64,000 nt of DNA from positions 266,935 to 330,934 of the forward strand of contig NW_017803202.1 in assembly GCF_001625305.1 (NCBI RefSeq), in the 5' to 3' direction. This DNA is from Branchiostoma belcheri (lineage: Eukaryota > Chordata > Leptocardii > Amphioxiformes > Branchiostomatidae). The notes under the pieces are model-generated. The model was given only the letters and a program-made list of their open reading frames with translations, was not told the origin of the DNA and did no database searches. The translations under genes and the position numbers were made by a program. Numbering within the stretch: position 1 is the stretch's first letter; each line of letters begins with the position of its first letter. Below, one piece after another: positions 24,101-43,417 of the stretch.

Positions 24101-24821
24101 GGATGATGTAACATGGAGAGAACGCGGACTTCGTTTAGCGCCGACTGTCGCTCGTCTTTCGTCATCTGCTCGATGGGAATCTGTTTGATGATGACTTCCT
24201 TCATGGTGTCCAGACGCTTGCACAGGTACACAGTACTGGGAGGGGGGCAGAAAGATGGTCAACATCAGGACTACAATGAATGTTGTACAGAATTAGCCAT
24301 GTAGCCACTAAGGAAGCATCTTTTGTATACCAGTAATAAGCTGTATATGTTGGCATATATGCTGAATATGCTGGCAGCGGTGAAGAATTACAAACAAACT
24401 GTAAGATGTAGAATCATTAGCTTTTGCTGAAATTAAACCACTTCATCTTTACTAGAAGGCTATTAGCCTTCCGATACCAAGTTTGTATACTAGTAGTAGT
24501 TTATAAATTTGGTAGCATGGAGAAGGCCTAAGTCCAATATAATGATTTCACAGCCTTTTTTCATAACACTGTCACATATAAACTCCAAGCAGATCTTGAT
24601 CTTTCGGTGGCCGCAAATACAGTATCAACTTCGTCGGATGGCCAAATAATTTATGGCTACCGCCTGGGCAATTAAAATACTGTATTTGCGGCCACCTCTG
24701 CTTGGAGATTATTAATCATCATCATCAAGTGATATTAAATGAACGCTCCTTCTTCTCCCTGACATCCGACTCACCCATACGCTCCCCGGCCGACGACACG
24801 AATCTTCTCGTATTTGTCCAT
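6548..24821 (-). CDS. NEK8: NEK8, NIMA-related kinase 8 (17 coding exons, 700 aa)
   Basis: Serine/threonine kinase of the NIMA family; in vertebrates it acts in the inversin compartment of cilia. Exons in transcript order: 24775-24821, 24030-24235, 23794-23849, 23593-23663, 22972-23127, 21899-21980, 21155-21363, 13239-13318, 12695-12822, 12065-12136, 11420-11564, 10656-10850, 10007-10157, 8797-8954, 8318-8476, 7150-7308, 6548-6576. All phases agree; total is 2103 nt including stop (human protein 692 aa). The kinase domain (about 1-265) shows [51 protein letters not shown] and [16 protein letters not shown]. The second half carries RCC1 blades ([49 protein letters not shown]). The tail ends PEPGTTR. 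Five exons have tandemly repeated 3' ends, listed separately. Orthology to NEK8 rather than NEK9 rests on kinase and C-terminal similarity. Confidence 0.95.
6825..7113 (-). repeat. tRNA-derived SINE
   Basis: On the minus strand the head reads like a tRNA: an A-box-like AATAGCTCAATTGGTAAAG and a B-box-like GAGTTCAAACCCC. The anticodon arm does not pair well, so it is not a functional tRNA gene. A non-tRNA body of about 200 bases follows. It sits in the last NEK8 intron. Confidence 0.55.
7385..7783. mobile_element. MITE, PIF/Harbinger-like (399 bp)
   Basis: Terminal inverted repeats of about 33 bases start GGCCATGTTGATTTGATTAT and are followed by a matching ATGGATGACATCC. The element is flanked on both sides by TAA (7382-7384 and 7784-7786). 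A three-base TWA-type duplication with GGCC-type ends fits PIF/Harbinger. It is non-coding and lies in NEK8 intron 16. Confidence 0.7.
7950..8190 (-). repeat. SINE-like repeat
   Basis: The minus-strand reading contains a B-box-like GGGTTTGATCCC near 8160-8172 and a body ('gtaaaatgggtacctgactt' type, plus 'ggcagtggaaggagag') shared with the plus-strand copy at about 21610-21835. Confidence 0.5.
8205..8345 (-). repeat. Tandem array of NEK8 exon 15 3' end and splice donor (3 copies)
   Basis: The phrase gatagccacagtaaa occurs at 8215, 8270 and 8325, a 55-bp period. Each copy carries the codons for [11 protein letters not shown] and the adjoining GT donor. I take the copy at 8318 as the exon end because its phase matches the next exon. 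The other two lie just downstream in the intron. Confidence 0.8.
9120..9640. repeat. Dispersed repeat fragments
   Basis: Segments here recur elsewhere. 'gggcaaccactgtggttt' with 'gaggaaagttg' matches 63300-63340. 'cttgctac...ccacagggtgtct...ggtccaggtcattgac' matches 44060-44150, 8700-8780 and the window end (from about 63940). They look like parts of an interspersed element in NEK8 intron 13; the class is unknown. Confidence 0.45.
9797..10110 (-). repeat. Tandem duplication of NEK8 exon 13 3' half and donor
   Basis: The coding segment for [17 protein letters not shown] and LLGCGSNR, with the following GTGGG donor, occurs twice with a 153-bp period (ends at 10007 and 9854). A third partial unit near 9817-9850 has only the caaacaaa spacer and 'gatgagcacgggcaaa'. 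The spacer is a (CAAA)n tract. The 10007 copy is joined to the full exon. Confidence 0.85.
11620..11795. repeat. (TC)n-rich low-complexity tract
   Basis: Long run of ctctctgtcact/ctctctct variants in NEK8 intron 10. Open frames here are compositional. Confidence 0.9.
12142..12172. repeat. (CAAT)n microsatellite
   Basis: Eight or so CAAT/AATC repeats immediately upstream (minus sense) of the acceptor of NEK8 exon 10. Confidence 0.9.
12500..12780 (-). repeat. Tandem array of NEK8 exon 9 segment (4 copies)
   Basis: The segment encoding [12 protein letters not shown] recurs with 'gaccggctgggtgatccc' at 12539, 12590, 12642 and 12724. The copy at 12724 belongs to the complete exon. The last downstream copy also repeats [10 protein letters not shown] and a second possible donor (GTGAAC) at about 12510. 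The intermediate copies are shortened and shift frame relative to each other. Confidence 0.8.
12890..13200. repeat. (CA)n/(ACAT)n-rich tract
   Basis: Degenerate CA and ACATAC repeats in NEK8 intron 8. No gene seen. Confidence 0.85.
14179..14287 (+). other. Possible 5' untranslated exon of the nested DED-CARD-NHL gene
   Basis: The segment is bounded by an acceptor-like tttacag and a donor-like CAGGTGAGC, in the right orientation and about 1.1 kb before the next possible acceptor (tctccag ending 15428). It has no conserved coding content. It could be chance. Confidence 0.25.
15463..19772 (+). CDS. DED-CARD-TRADD-N-like-coiled-coil-filamin-NHL protein (5 exons, 989 aa)
   Basis: Exons 15463-15745, 16187-16528, 16950-17480, 17772-17972, 18160-19772; every junction is phase 1 and the total is 2970 nt. 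The start has a good context (aaccATGG). A death effector domain (about 6-82) has the RxDL-type motif [13 protein letters not shown] (about 110-198) includes [20 protein letters not shown]. Residues 316-383 ([28 protein letters not shown]) resemble the N-terminal TRADD fold as I recall it from invertebrate death-fold proteins; this is less certain. A Ser-rich linker, a coiled coil (about 456-580), a filamin/Ig-like domain (about 595-690) and NHL propeller repeats ([43 protein letters not shown]) follow, as in TRIM2/3-type proteins but without RING or B-box. Likely a cytoplasmic signalling adaptor of innate immunity or cell death (inference). It lies inside NEK8 intron 7 on the opposite strand. 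Confidence 0.88.
20274..20280 (+). terminator. Candidate polyadenylation signal of the DED-CARD-NHL gene
   Basis: An AATAAA (in agaaataaaaat) lies about 500 bases after the TAA stop, before the repeat array derived from NEK8 exon 7 begins. Confidence 0.4.
20340..21154 (-). repeat. Diverged tandem array of NEK8 exon 7 3' end (five intronic copies)
   Basis: Sequence matching the exon 7 segment for [18 protein letters not shown] and the donor side recurs in the downstream intron. The marker atgggtt appears at about 20413, 20537, 20723, 20893 and 21039, against the genuine copy at 21212; spacing is 124-186 bp. The copies carry substitutions and indels, so the array is older than the exon 5 array. 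Remaining bases are A/T-rich spacer with 'cttttgtaata' and caacaa words. Confidence 0.75.
21425..21560 (+). repeat. tRNA-derived SINE
   Basis: A-box-like ATAGTGGATAGAGCA and B-box GGTTTGATTCC are present, followed by the body gcccttgggaaaggcacttt. The same body is seen at 30655, 34365 (minus) and 43735 (minus), so it is a lancelet SINE family. It lies in NEK8 intron 6. Confidence 0.75.
21610..21835 (+). repeat. SINE copy
   Basis: GTTAGGCTAGTGGACACAAG and B-box GGTTCAATTCC are followed by 'cttgggaaaggcata' and a longer 3' body shared with the minus copy at 7950-8190. Confidence 0.65.
22386..22965 (-). repeat. 140-bp tandem array of NEK8 exon 5 activation-loop segment (four intronic copies)
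   Basis: The marker ggatacggttt recurs at 22393, 22546, 22686, 22826 and 22966 (period 140; 153 at the end). The 22966 copy is the 3' part of the real exon 5. Each intronic copy carries codons from [14 protein letters not shown] to [10 protein letters not shown] plus the same GTATCC donor, all open in frame. Among the copies I see only two amino-acid changes (V to L, Y to F) but several synonymous ones. A segment from the tandem AG sites (GAGCAG) to the donor is 72 nt. Confidence 0.9.
23955..24012 (-). repeat. Duplicated fragment of NEK8 exon 2
   Basis: A segment with 'tgatgtttggatgatgtaac' near 23987 matches exon 2 near 24093 and is followed by the (CAAA)n spacer next to the exon 2 donor. 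It is a short partial copy in intron 2. Confidence 0.6.
24583..24707. mobile_element. Small palindromic MITE
   Basis: Ends CTCCAAGCAGA and TCTGCTTGGAG, with inner inverted matches 'ggtggccgcaaatacagtat' and 'atactgtatttgcggccacc'. The same family appears at 41657-41816. It lies in NEK8 intron 1. Confidence 0.7.
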
Positions 24822-25213
24822 CGCTGTTTGTTACCGTTTACAGACTTTTTGGGAGTGAAAAATCACGAAAATCTGCCAAAAGTGATCAATTGTTTACATC
24901 CGCCGCCGCCATGATGGAATGTGTGTAATGTCAAAGGTGAACGGCTGTCTAAAATGTATGAAAATACCGCCTGCAATATTTTGCGTGAATAAGTACTCAA
25001 AAATAGACTTATGTAGCAAAAAATAGTAATACTTAAATCAAAACGGACAAATAAATACTTTTCATCCTGGTAGTATGAATTTTATTAACATTTCATTGTA
25101 TTTTTGACAATATTTTTCCAGGTCCAGGCACGTTTTTCTGTGAACAGCCGTTTCTTTCCGCAGTCGTTTTGAATGAAAATTTAGAAGGAAATTTGCAAAA
25201 GTCACGTTTTAAA
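24822..25213. promoter_or_regulatory. Shared NEK8/TCEANC2 intergenic region (candidate bidirectional promoter)
   Basis: Only 392 bases separate the start codons of the divergent genes. The segment includes a GC-rich ccgccgccgcc stretch near 24901 and no recognisable repeat. No TATA box was evident at a sensible place for either gene. Both genes are likely broadly expressed, which fits a shared promoter; this is inference. Confidence 0.5.
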
Positions 25214-28200
25214 ATGGACAAATTTGTCGTCCGACTTCCACGAGAAACTGCGGCGAAGGCCAAGTCCAAGTCCCAAGGAAAGGTGTACAAACAAGCAACA
25301 ATAGAGTCTCTACAGGTAAGTTTAAACGCGATCTTTAAGGTTCAAAAGTTAAAGACTTGTATGTCGAATGTCGAATGGGGAGGGGGGCATACTAAGTAAT
25401 CAAACTCGCTATAATCCCTTTTCTGTCTTTCTATCTACCCTTCTAATTTTAGCATTCCCGCGAAAATTAAGATAGGATCGTCAAACTAATTTAGAACAGG
25501 TGTGATGAGCCAGGTGAGCGCCAAGGAATGCCAGGTAGACGTAAGAAACCAGGTGTAGAAAGCCTACATATAGCGCGTGTGCCGCAGACAAGAAGAAGGC
25601 ACACTTCGGAAATCGCGATCAAGAGGCGTCCGACAGAGAGAGAGAGCAATCAAATATCCAGCAAGCAAGCAGCACAGCGGAGTCATCAGAGAACCTTTCA
25701 CCGGAAGTCTTTTGCTGAGTGAACTCCTTCATATGTCCGAAGAAGTCTTGTAGAAGGAAGGTGGCACTAATTTGAAGATGAGAACTTCTCGTTCCACAGT
25801 CTCAACCTAAACGCGCTTTGTACCATGTGAACGCACGCAGGGGAAGAGGAAAGGCATGGGAAAACACAAGACAAGAAACCTGAAGCAGACAAGACGAGCT
25901 AACGAGCGACTGATGGAGGACAGTGAAAGGGAGTAACCTGATAGTGATAGCATAGAATAATCACTTTCACTTCACCTTTTTTGACACACTTACAGCCTTT
26001 TGAGATTTAATTTGCTTAACCTTAGTTTTGAATTTGATTTCCTAAAAGCTTCTTCAATCAAGTCACTCTTGATCACTTGCATAACTTGGTCTGTTTCCCA
26101 GTATACCGTACGTAGATTGTATGTCAATTCATTGTCATGCTCTAGATCATTATTTTGTACTACATGTATTTTTGACTATCTCAGAAAGAAGCCAATGCAA
26201 GTCGTGCTGATCACACGTGTACGTTTTTTCCAAGTCTTGAAACATATAACTGGAGAGAAAACCTATTAGTGTGCAAGCTTCCAAGCATCTGGCTTTAAAG
26301 TCTAAAGGTCCAAACATTCTGTGAAGAAAGAAGCCGAGTCTTTGTACCACAGGAAGGTATAGACCATACAGGACAGAACTCCTACAAGTGTCCTCAGTGT
26401 GGCTAATGCAACACATGACCATTACTCACACTGGTCACACTTATAGGATTTCTCACCTGCACAAAGATGTGGAAACACACAGGTGGGAAACGCTACAGGT
26501 GAGATCATTGTGATAACTCTGCATCTGGACAACAACCAGCATTTCTAGCAAAAACAAGTTGGACTGTTGGAGAGATGTATACTATAGGGAAACAGGAATA
26601 TACGTCACCCATTAGTCACTCTGGTCACACCTGTAGGATTTCTCACCTGTCCAATGATGTGGAAACACACAGGTGGGAAATGCTCCAGGTGAGGTCATTG
26701 GGACTGCTCTGCATCCGGACAACAACCAGCATTTCTAGTAAAAACACTGGAGAGATGTATACTCTATAGCATAGGGGAACAGGAAAGGTCTCTTGCTGGC
26801 ATGGCTATTCTTTGTATCTAAATGGCTTGGTTTGGTGTAACTGTATATATAGCTGATACAACTTCCCAATAGCCTGGTTGCCAGGCCTATTTTAGCTCCC
26901 AAGTGTACATACTCCAGAGCTAAAATAGGTCTGGCAACTAAGGCTACTACTAGACTACTACTACTAGTAACTTCCCTACCTCCTCACCTCACCTCACCGG
27001 TCCCATAGCAGTCTGTCCTGCCGTCGGGGCAACTACAGCCCTACAGCGCAATAATAATAATAATGTATCTGTATAGCCAGCAAAAAAAGTCAAGTCTCAG
27101 CATAATACATTCATAATCAGGAAGAGTTGACATTTATAATCAATGTTATTCCCTGGTGTTGTAGAATAGTATTATTAATGAAAACTAGTTACCACATCTA
27201 TATTTATAGTTTTATATATACAATTGTCTAGCTATAAAGTTCATTCATTCTTTCACTCACTTTACTCATTCAGCCACTCCTTCATTCAGTCACTGTTGTT
27301 TGTTCCCAGAGAGTTGTGGTGATTGATGACATAGAACGTCTGAAGGTGACCTTGGAGCTGGAAGGTCAGGCCAGCGGAGTGCTGCTGGAGGCTCTGACGG
27401 AACTGAACAAGAAAATACCATCCAAACAGGTCCTACTGTCAACAAAAATAGGTATGGTTGTAGTGATTGTTTATTTGTTTGCTTCCTTGTTTGTGTCTGT
27501 CATATAGCCTGTAAAGAGTGTCATGACTCATGATGTAACACACCAGTTCCCCACTGTAAATAGAGTATAAGCTGTATTAGTGTATTGAATGCTCTAAATC
27601 TATATAATTTTTACTGAGATTTAATTTTGCAGTAGAGGAGATGAGGTTTTCACTGTGCTCAAGTAATAGTAGTAATGCATATAGAAAATTCCCAGTGGAC
27701 AGGTTAACGTACATGAAAAGTGCAAAATATAAAACCACTAGTTTTAGTACTAGTAGTACTACTTTGTTTGCCTAATTGTTTGTTTGTTTACCCCCAGGAC
27801 ATGCAGTAAACAAGCTGAAGAGGCATGAAGACAAGGAGGTGGCCTCCTTAGCGAGAAGCATCGTCTACAAGTGGAAACACTTCATCCAAGAACAGGACAA
27901 CAAGCCTGTCTTAGAGGTACGCTGTGACCTCAAGACGGAGAAAACTAGGACTTCTGGGAGGAGAATGCTCGCCGACTCACTCGGGCTGGAGGTAAGATTT
28001 ATTAATGATTTCTTTTTTTTTACTTTTGTGTTTTAACCAGTCTTTTGTATGAACAGTTCTTAAATTTGTGGTTCAAAAGTCCAGGAATCAAATTTTGATT
28101 TCCTAATTTTCTGTGCAGTGAAAAAAACATGGCTTCTGTTTCTTCCACCTTTAATTGAATGTTCTTTTGCTATCCTCATCCACCTCCCCCCCAAACACAC

Positions 28201-28487
28201 ACACACCCTAGGATGTGTGATCGTTACCTTTCCTTGCAATTAATTGTTAATTAACAGTGTAATTAACTGTTGTGTCTCCTTTTCTCTCACAGGAGGGCCA
28301 TCTTTTACCAGAGAACATTGAGAGAGAAACATTCCACGAGTGTAAACGGCTCTTAGACAGGAGCTACAAAAGAACCATGAGGAAACTCATCTTTACTCTG
28401 AAGGGAAATGAAGACACCAGAAAACTGGTTCTCAGTGGAGAACTAGCCGTGAAAGACTTGGTCAAGTCCTTAAAGTGCAAGTCTTGA
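25214..28487 (+). CDS. TCEANC2: TCEANC2, TFIIS N-terminal and central domain protein (4 exons, 210 aa)
   Basis: Exons 25214-25315, 27310-27451, 27798-27991, 28293-28487; phases fit and the total is 633 nt (human protein 208 aa). It starts [10 protein letters not shown] and has [13 protein letters not shown], as in vertebrate TCEANC2. A TFIIS-N (LW-type) helical domain covers about 35-120 ([46 protein letters not shown]). A TFIIS central-domain-like region follows ([31 protein letters not shown]). The protein is presumed nuclear and linked to transcription elongation; its exact role is little known. The gene starts divergently from NEK8. A hexamer AATAAA near 28907 could end the transcript. 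Confidence 0.93.
26340..26770 (+). pseudogene. Degenerate C2H2 zinc-finger remnant in TCEANC2 intron 1
   Basis: Broken frames contain pieces such as YKCPQCG and [12 protein letters not shown], the linker-finger pattern HTGEKPYxCxxC with substitutions and stops. A unit of about 170 bp is duplicated ('ggatttctcacctg' and 'ctgcatc(t/c)ggacaacaacc' occur at about 26440-26550 and 26635-26735). No open frame remains. Confidence 0.55.
26870..26946. mobile_element. Short palindromic MITE
   Basis: Ends TAGCCTGGTTGCCAG and TGGCAACTAAGGCTA with inner inverted 'attttagctc' / 'gagctaaaat'. Related to the hairpin at 52343-52433. Confidence 0.6.
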
Positions 28488-30911
28488 TAAGAAAAAGGAG
28501 TATGAGGGAAGTTTTCTTAAAGTGGTCATCAAAAGGGAACAAGTCTTACAACCTTTTTATGTAAAGGCATTTTATGAGGAAAGCTTTAAAGTGCAATATT
28601 TCCAAACTGTTCCAAAACTAGCTACCTCTGTTTGTATAAAATGTTGAATTTGTATACATATATACTGTAGCGGACTTGTATCTCATACAATGTGTACCCA
28701 AAAAAAGGAATCTATAGTTGTTGACTTTGTCAAGAATAGATATTTTTTTGCAAAAGATTTTAGAAGACATAAGAAAAAAGGCCTCTTTTAATGTTCTAAC
28801 TTCTATATTTCACTTTGAACTTTTGTCCGTTATTTTAGGTGAGTATTGAGGGTAAACTCTAGTCTATTATTTCAACAATTGACAAGCTTCTTTTAATGAT
28901 CAAGATCAAATAAAGAAAGATAATAAACTGATTTTGGATTACATGTAGTTTGCTGATACCATGTTTTGGGTTACTACCCAGGATCTGAGGGGAAAGTCTG
29001 GTACAAGTAGTCTAATGGATTAACTGAGTCAGATCCTAGTTTTCCTCCCAGTCCTCTGTTTTGATATTAACCTATTACAAAATTCTTAATTTGAACTGTC
29101 CATGAAGCAATGAAATAAATTTGAGTGGCCTTCTTAAAGTTGGTAAAATGTATGTCACAAGCCACTCCTGCACTCTAACACAGTCAATACGCCCTATGGC
29201 TGAATATAAAGCCCTTCAGACCTCACTTTCCAAACGATTTGGCAACAACAACAGTAACGACACTTCTATAACAGGTGTGCTAATTGGACCAATTATCTGA
29301 AGTACCTCTCAAGACTTTCCGTGCGTCCAAGAAGATGTCTTCTGCAACCCAACACTCCTTAAAGACATAAGTGGACACTTCAGTTATGTAATGCCATTCC
29401 CACTAGTAAGGAAGTCCCACAATAACTGGTTGTACAGGAAGAAATAGAAGTAAAAAGTTTCCCTCTTCTGTTTTTGTCACTTAGCAACCTCTAAAGGCCC
29501 AACGTCATGTTGTAAGTTGAAACATTAAACACTGAAAGGAGGGTATAGAATTCCAGACCTATGTTCTATAGAACAGTTCATCTGAATGCCACATTTTTCT
29601 GACGAAGGTATTGAATTTCAGAACCTGGTTCCATAGAATATGAAATGAGTACAAACGCTACATGGCTACACATGGCTACATGTTGTGGTTAAAATGCAAC
29701 ATTCTGTAACGTTTATGTGGGCTGCTTCCTAGTGTAGTGGGAGAAATTGTGGCAAAAAGCCAATTGCTCGTTACATTGAAGAGTAGGCGTGCCTACTAAT
29801 GAGAGCGTGTTTGTCTCCAGGATTAGATCTACAGCGCTGGGCTTAGAAGAGCGTTGTTTAGACCACAAAAGTCGCACAGGGCAGAACCAGAGTAGATTCC
29901 CTCAGTACAAGACGGGAAGTACGGTCTCTGCGTTTGACGAAAACTGCGCGGGATGTAAGTCTTACAGAACGGAAGGGGTTCGAGTAACGCGTTTGTCATT
30001 AATTAAGGAAACAGTCTTGCAAGGAAGAGCAAGCACTTAAGAAAGAGAGGAGTTGCCTGAAGAGACGCCTTGGTGCTCCTTTAATCGTCCCAGGTATCTT
30101 GAGTCAGACGATCGCTCAAGACGCTGGCTTATGTGATCTTAAGTGGATTTCTGTAAGAACGGGAAAAGACAAGAAGGTAAGCATGTTTAATCTGATTACG
30201 TCTGAAGACTGAGCGAATTAAGTTGAACATCGAATGCGTGGTCGATCCATACAGCGGGCATACTAAAAATCTAGCTGAAATTGTCAATTGACTGCACTTA
30301 AACATTGGGAGAAAGTCTTCTCAAGCAATTTTAGACACGCTATGATTTTTTTTCAGATTTGTAGTGATATGATTATTCTCGTGCGCTTTTGAGAACTTCC
30401 GTCCGAAAATACGACACACGTTCGATTAATCCGTTCGTGGAATGTACACTTACCGTTTTCCACGTAACTTTATTATCCTCTAGGAGGCAGTTTTCTGGGG
30501 CAAAAAAAAAAGCAGACGGCACATGATGACTTCTGTACAGAACGTCACGGAAACCCGGAGTCCCTTTCTCGCCATCCATGGTCTGGAGAGGGAACGGCAT
30601 ATTACATTCACGGTAAGAACCTAACACTATGTATACTCATCGAGTAATCTACATTGTAAAAGGTTCTGGGTTCGAAGCCCAAGCAGGCCCCGATGTTCTG
30701 CCCTTTGGAAAGGCACTTCCTATTCCGGTGTGAGGAGTGCAGACCTTACAGTCCTTTCTTACACATTTTGTACGTATTGTACAAAGCCGTTGTGTGCATG
30801 TGTTAAGTCCAAGTGGTTTACCGTCTATGTGAAACAAACTACTGCCTTGTGCTGGCCAAGAATTCTTTGACAACCTGCTTTGTTGTTCTTTTTTATAGTT
30901 TATACCACAGA
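28488..30911. other. Intergenic region, TCEANC2 to EGF-repeat gene
   Basis: No protein family was recognised. Possible 5' exons of the downstream EGF gene may lie here: a short open segment beginning near 30523 ends at a donor-like ACGGTAAG near 30611, but joining it to the next exon gives an early stop, so it was not added. A SINE lies at 30655. Confidence 0.4.
30655..30760 (+). repeat. SINE fragment
   Basis: B-box GGGTTCGAAGCCC followed by the family body 'gccctttggaaaggcactt'. Confidence 0.55.
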
Positions 30912-42111
<11,200 letters not shown>

Positions 42112-42205
42112 CACGTGTCAGCTACCTACACTCGACAACCCCATATTTGGTTACCACGTGTCAGCTACCTACACTGGACAACCCCATATTTCGTTATCTA
42201 TACTG

Positions 42206-43417
42206 TGCTACCTTAAACATTCAATTATTAACGTTGGACAACCACATACATGTACTTGGCTGAACATACTAACATCACGGTCACATTTGCCATGGGTCAT
42301 GGCAAGTTTCGAGCAGGCTTTCCTAGAAGCAAGATATTCCTTTCCAAACAGACAAATGTTTTCAGAACACATTAACAAGTATCTCAAGAATGCCCTCAGT
42401 GTGCTAACCTGGATGCCAGACTGTTTCAGATGTCATTATCATGATAATACTCCAGTCAGTCAGTATGTCTAGAATGTGACAAAACTTTATTGAGTTCCAT
42501 AATACCGATGTAACTTCAATGTGTATAATCTTAAATATGCATAATGATTGCAAACGAAGTCGTTTCAAATATTGTTGAATGATATGTAAATGCTATCTAC
42601 TTAAAATGTCATATAGACTTAAGTTACTGACATAAATGTTGTCATCGCGAAAAATTACATGCAGACACCCAGAATATTTTCCTCTTGACCGGCAAACTCC
42701 AGTTTGAGACCACATGACGTTCTTTGTTTGGATTGCAAACTCTTGTACGAGTCCTACATACATATGAATAACAATGCTTCCTGCTACATACAGTCATATC
42801 TCACCACAATGGATTATAATATCTGCACCAAAAATCCCCAAACCTTGAGATAAACTTCCCATGTTTAACATGGTAGATAATCACTTAAACGAATTATCAT
42901 ATTGCATCGAAGTATGGTGACTACGGTATGATTGAATTTGTGCTTTATAGTTACAAGCTATAGAGAAACCCAACGAATCCTTGCTTTGCTCCATCATCGA
43001 ATGCATGTTTGTACACTGTATTTCAAAAAAGCGAATTTCACCCAATAAGGACAAATTATATATATGCATGTAGAAATATGCAGTTAGAAATATCGTTAAG
43101 AAAAGAGTTCCGTTCTTATTTTTTTCTGATATCAATACCACCCACAATCCTTATTGAATTCTGTCTAATATACATATCTAATAATTCCCAATCAAAAACA
43201 TACCCCATTGCATTGTTTTCAATAATAATTTCACCTCAATCCCAACTTCAATAACAGAATGATGCGTAATAACATAAATTCAGTGAGTGACAGGTCTTTC
43301 TTTTTTTTAAAAACTTTTCTTAAGAACACTTTCCTTCCTTTCTTCCTTCCATGATTCTTTCTTTTTTTCTTCTTTCTTTCTTCAAGAGCGCCATTTCTTC
43401 TATTGTTATCCCATTGC
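42206..43417. other. Intergenic region between convergent EGF and patatin genes
   Basis: A/T-rich, with a (CTTT)n-like tract near 43300-43390. It holds the 3' ends of two convergent genes. No further gene seen. Confidence 0.5.

Noticed and set aside
24822..24960. RFX X-box for ciliary regulation of NEK8
   Set aside because: Only a weak half-site (GTTACC) was seen; no full GTNRCC-N-RGYAAC match.
30523..30611. Upstream coding exon of the EGF gene
   Set aside because: It is open and ends in a good donor, but joining it in phase to the next exon gives a frame that stops at about 31096.
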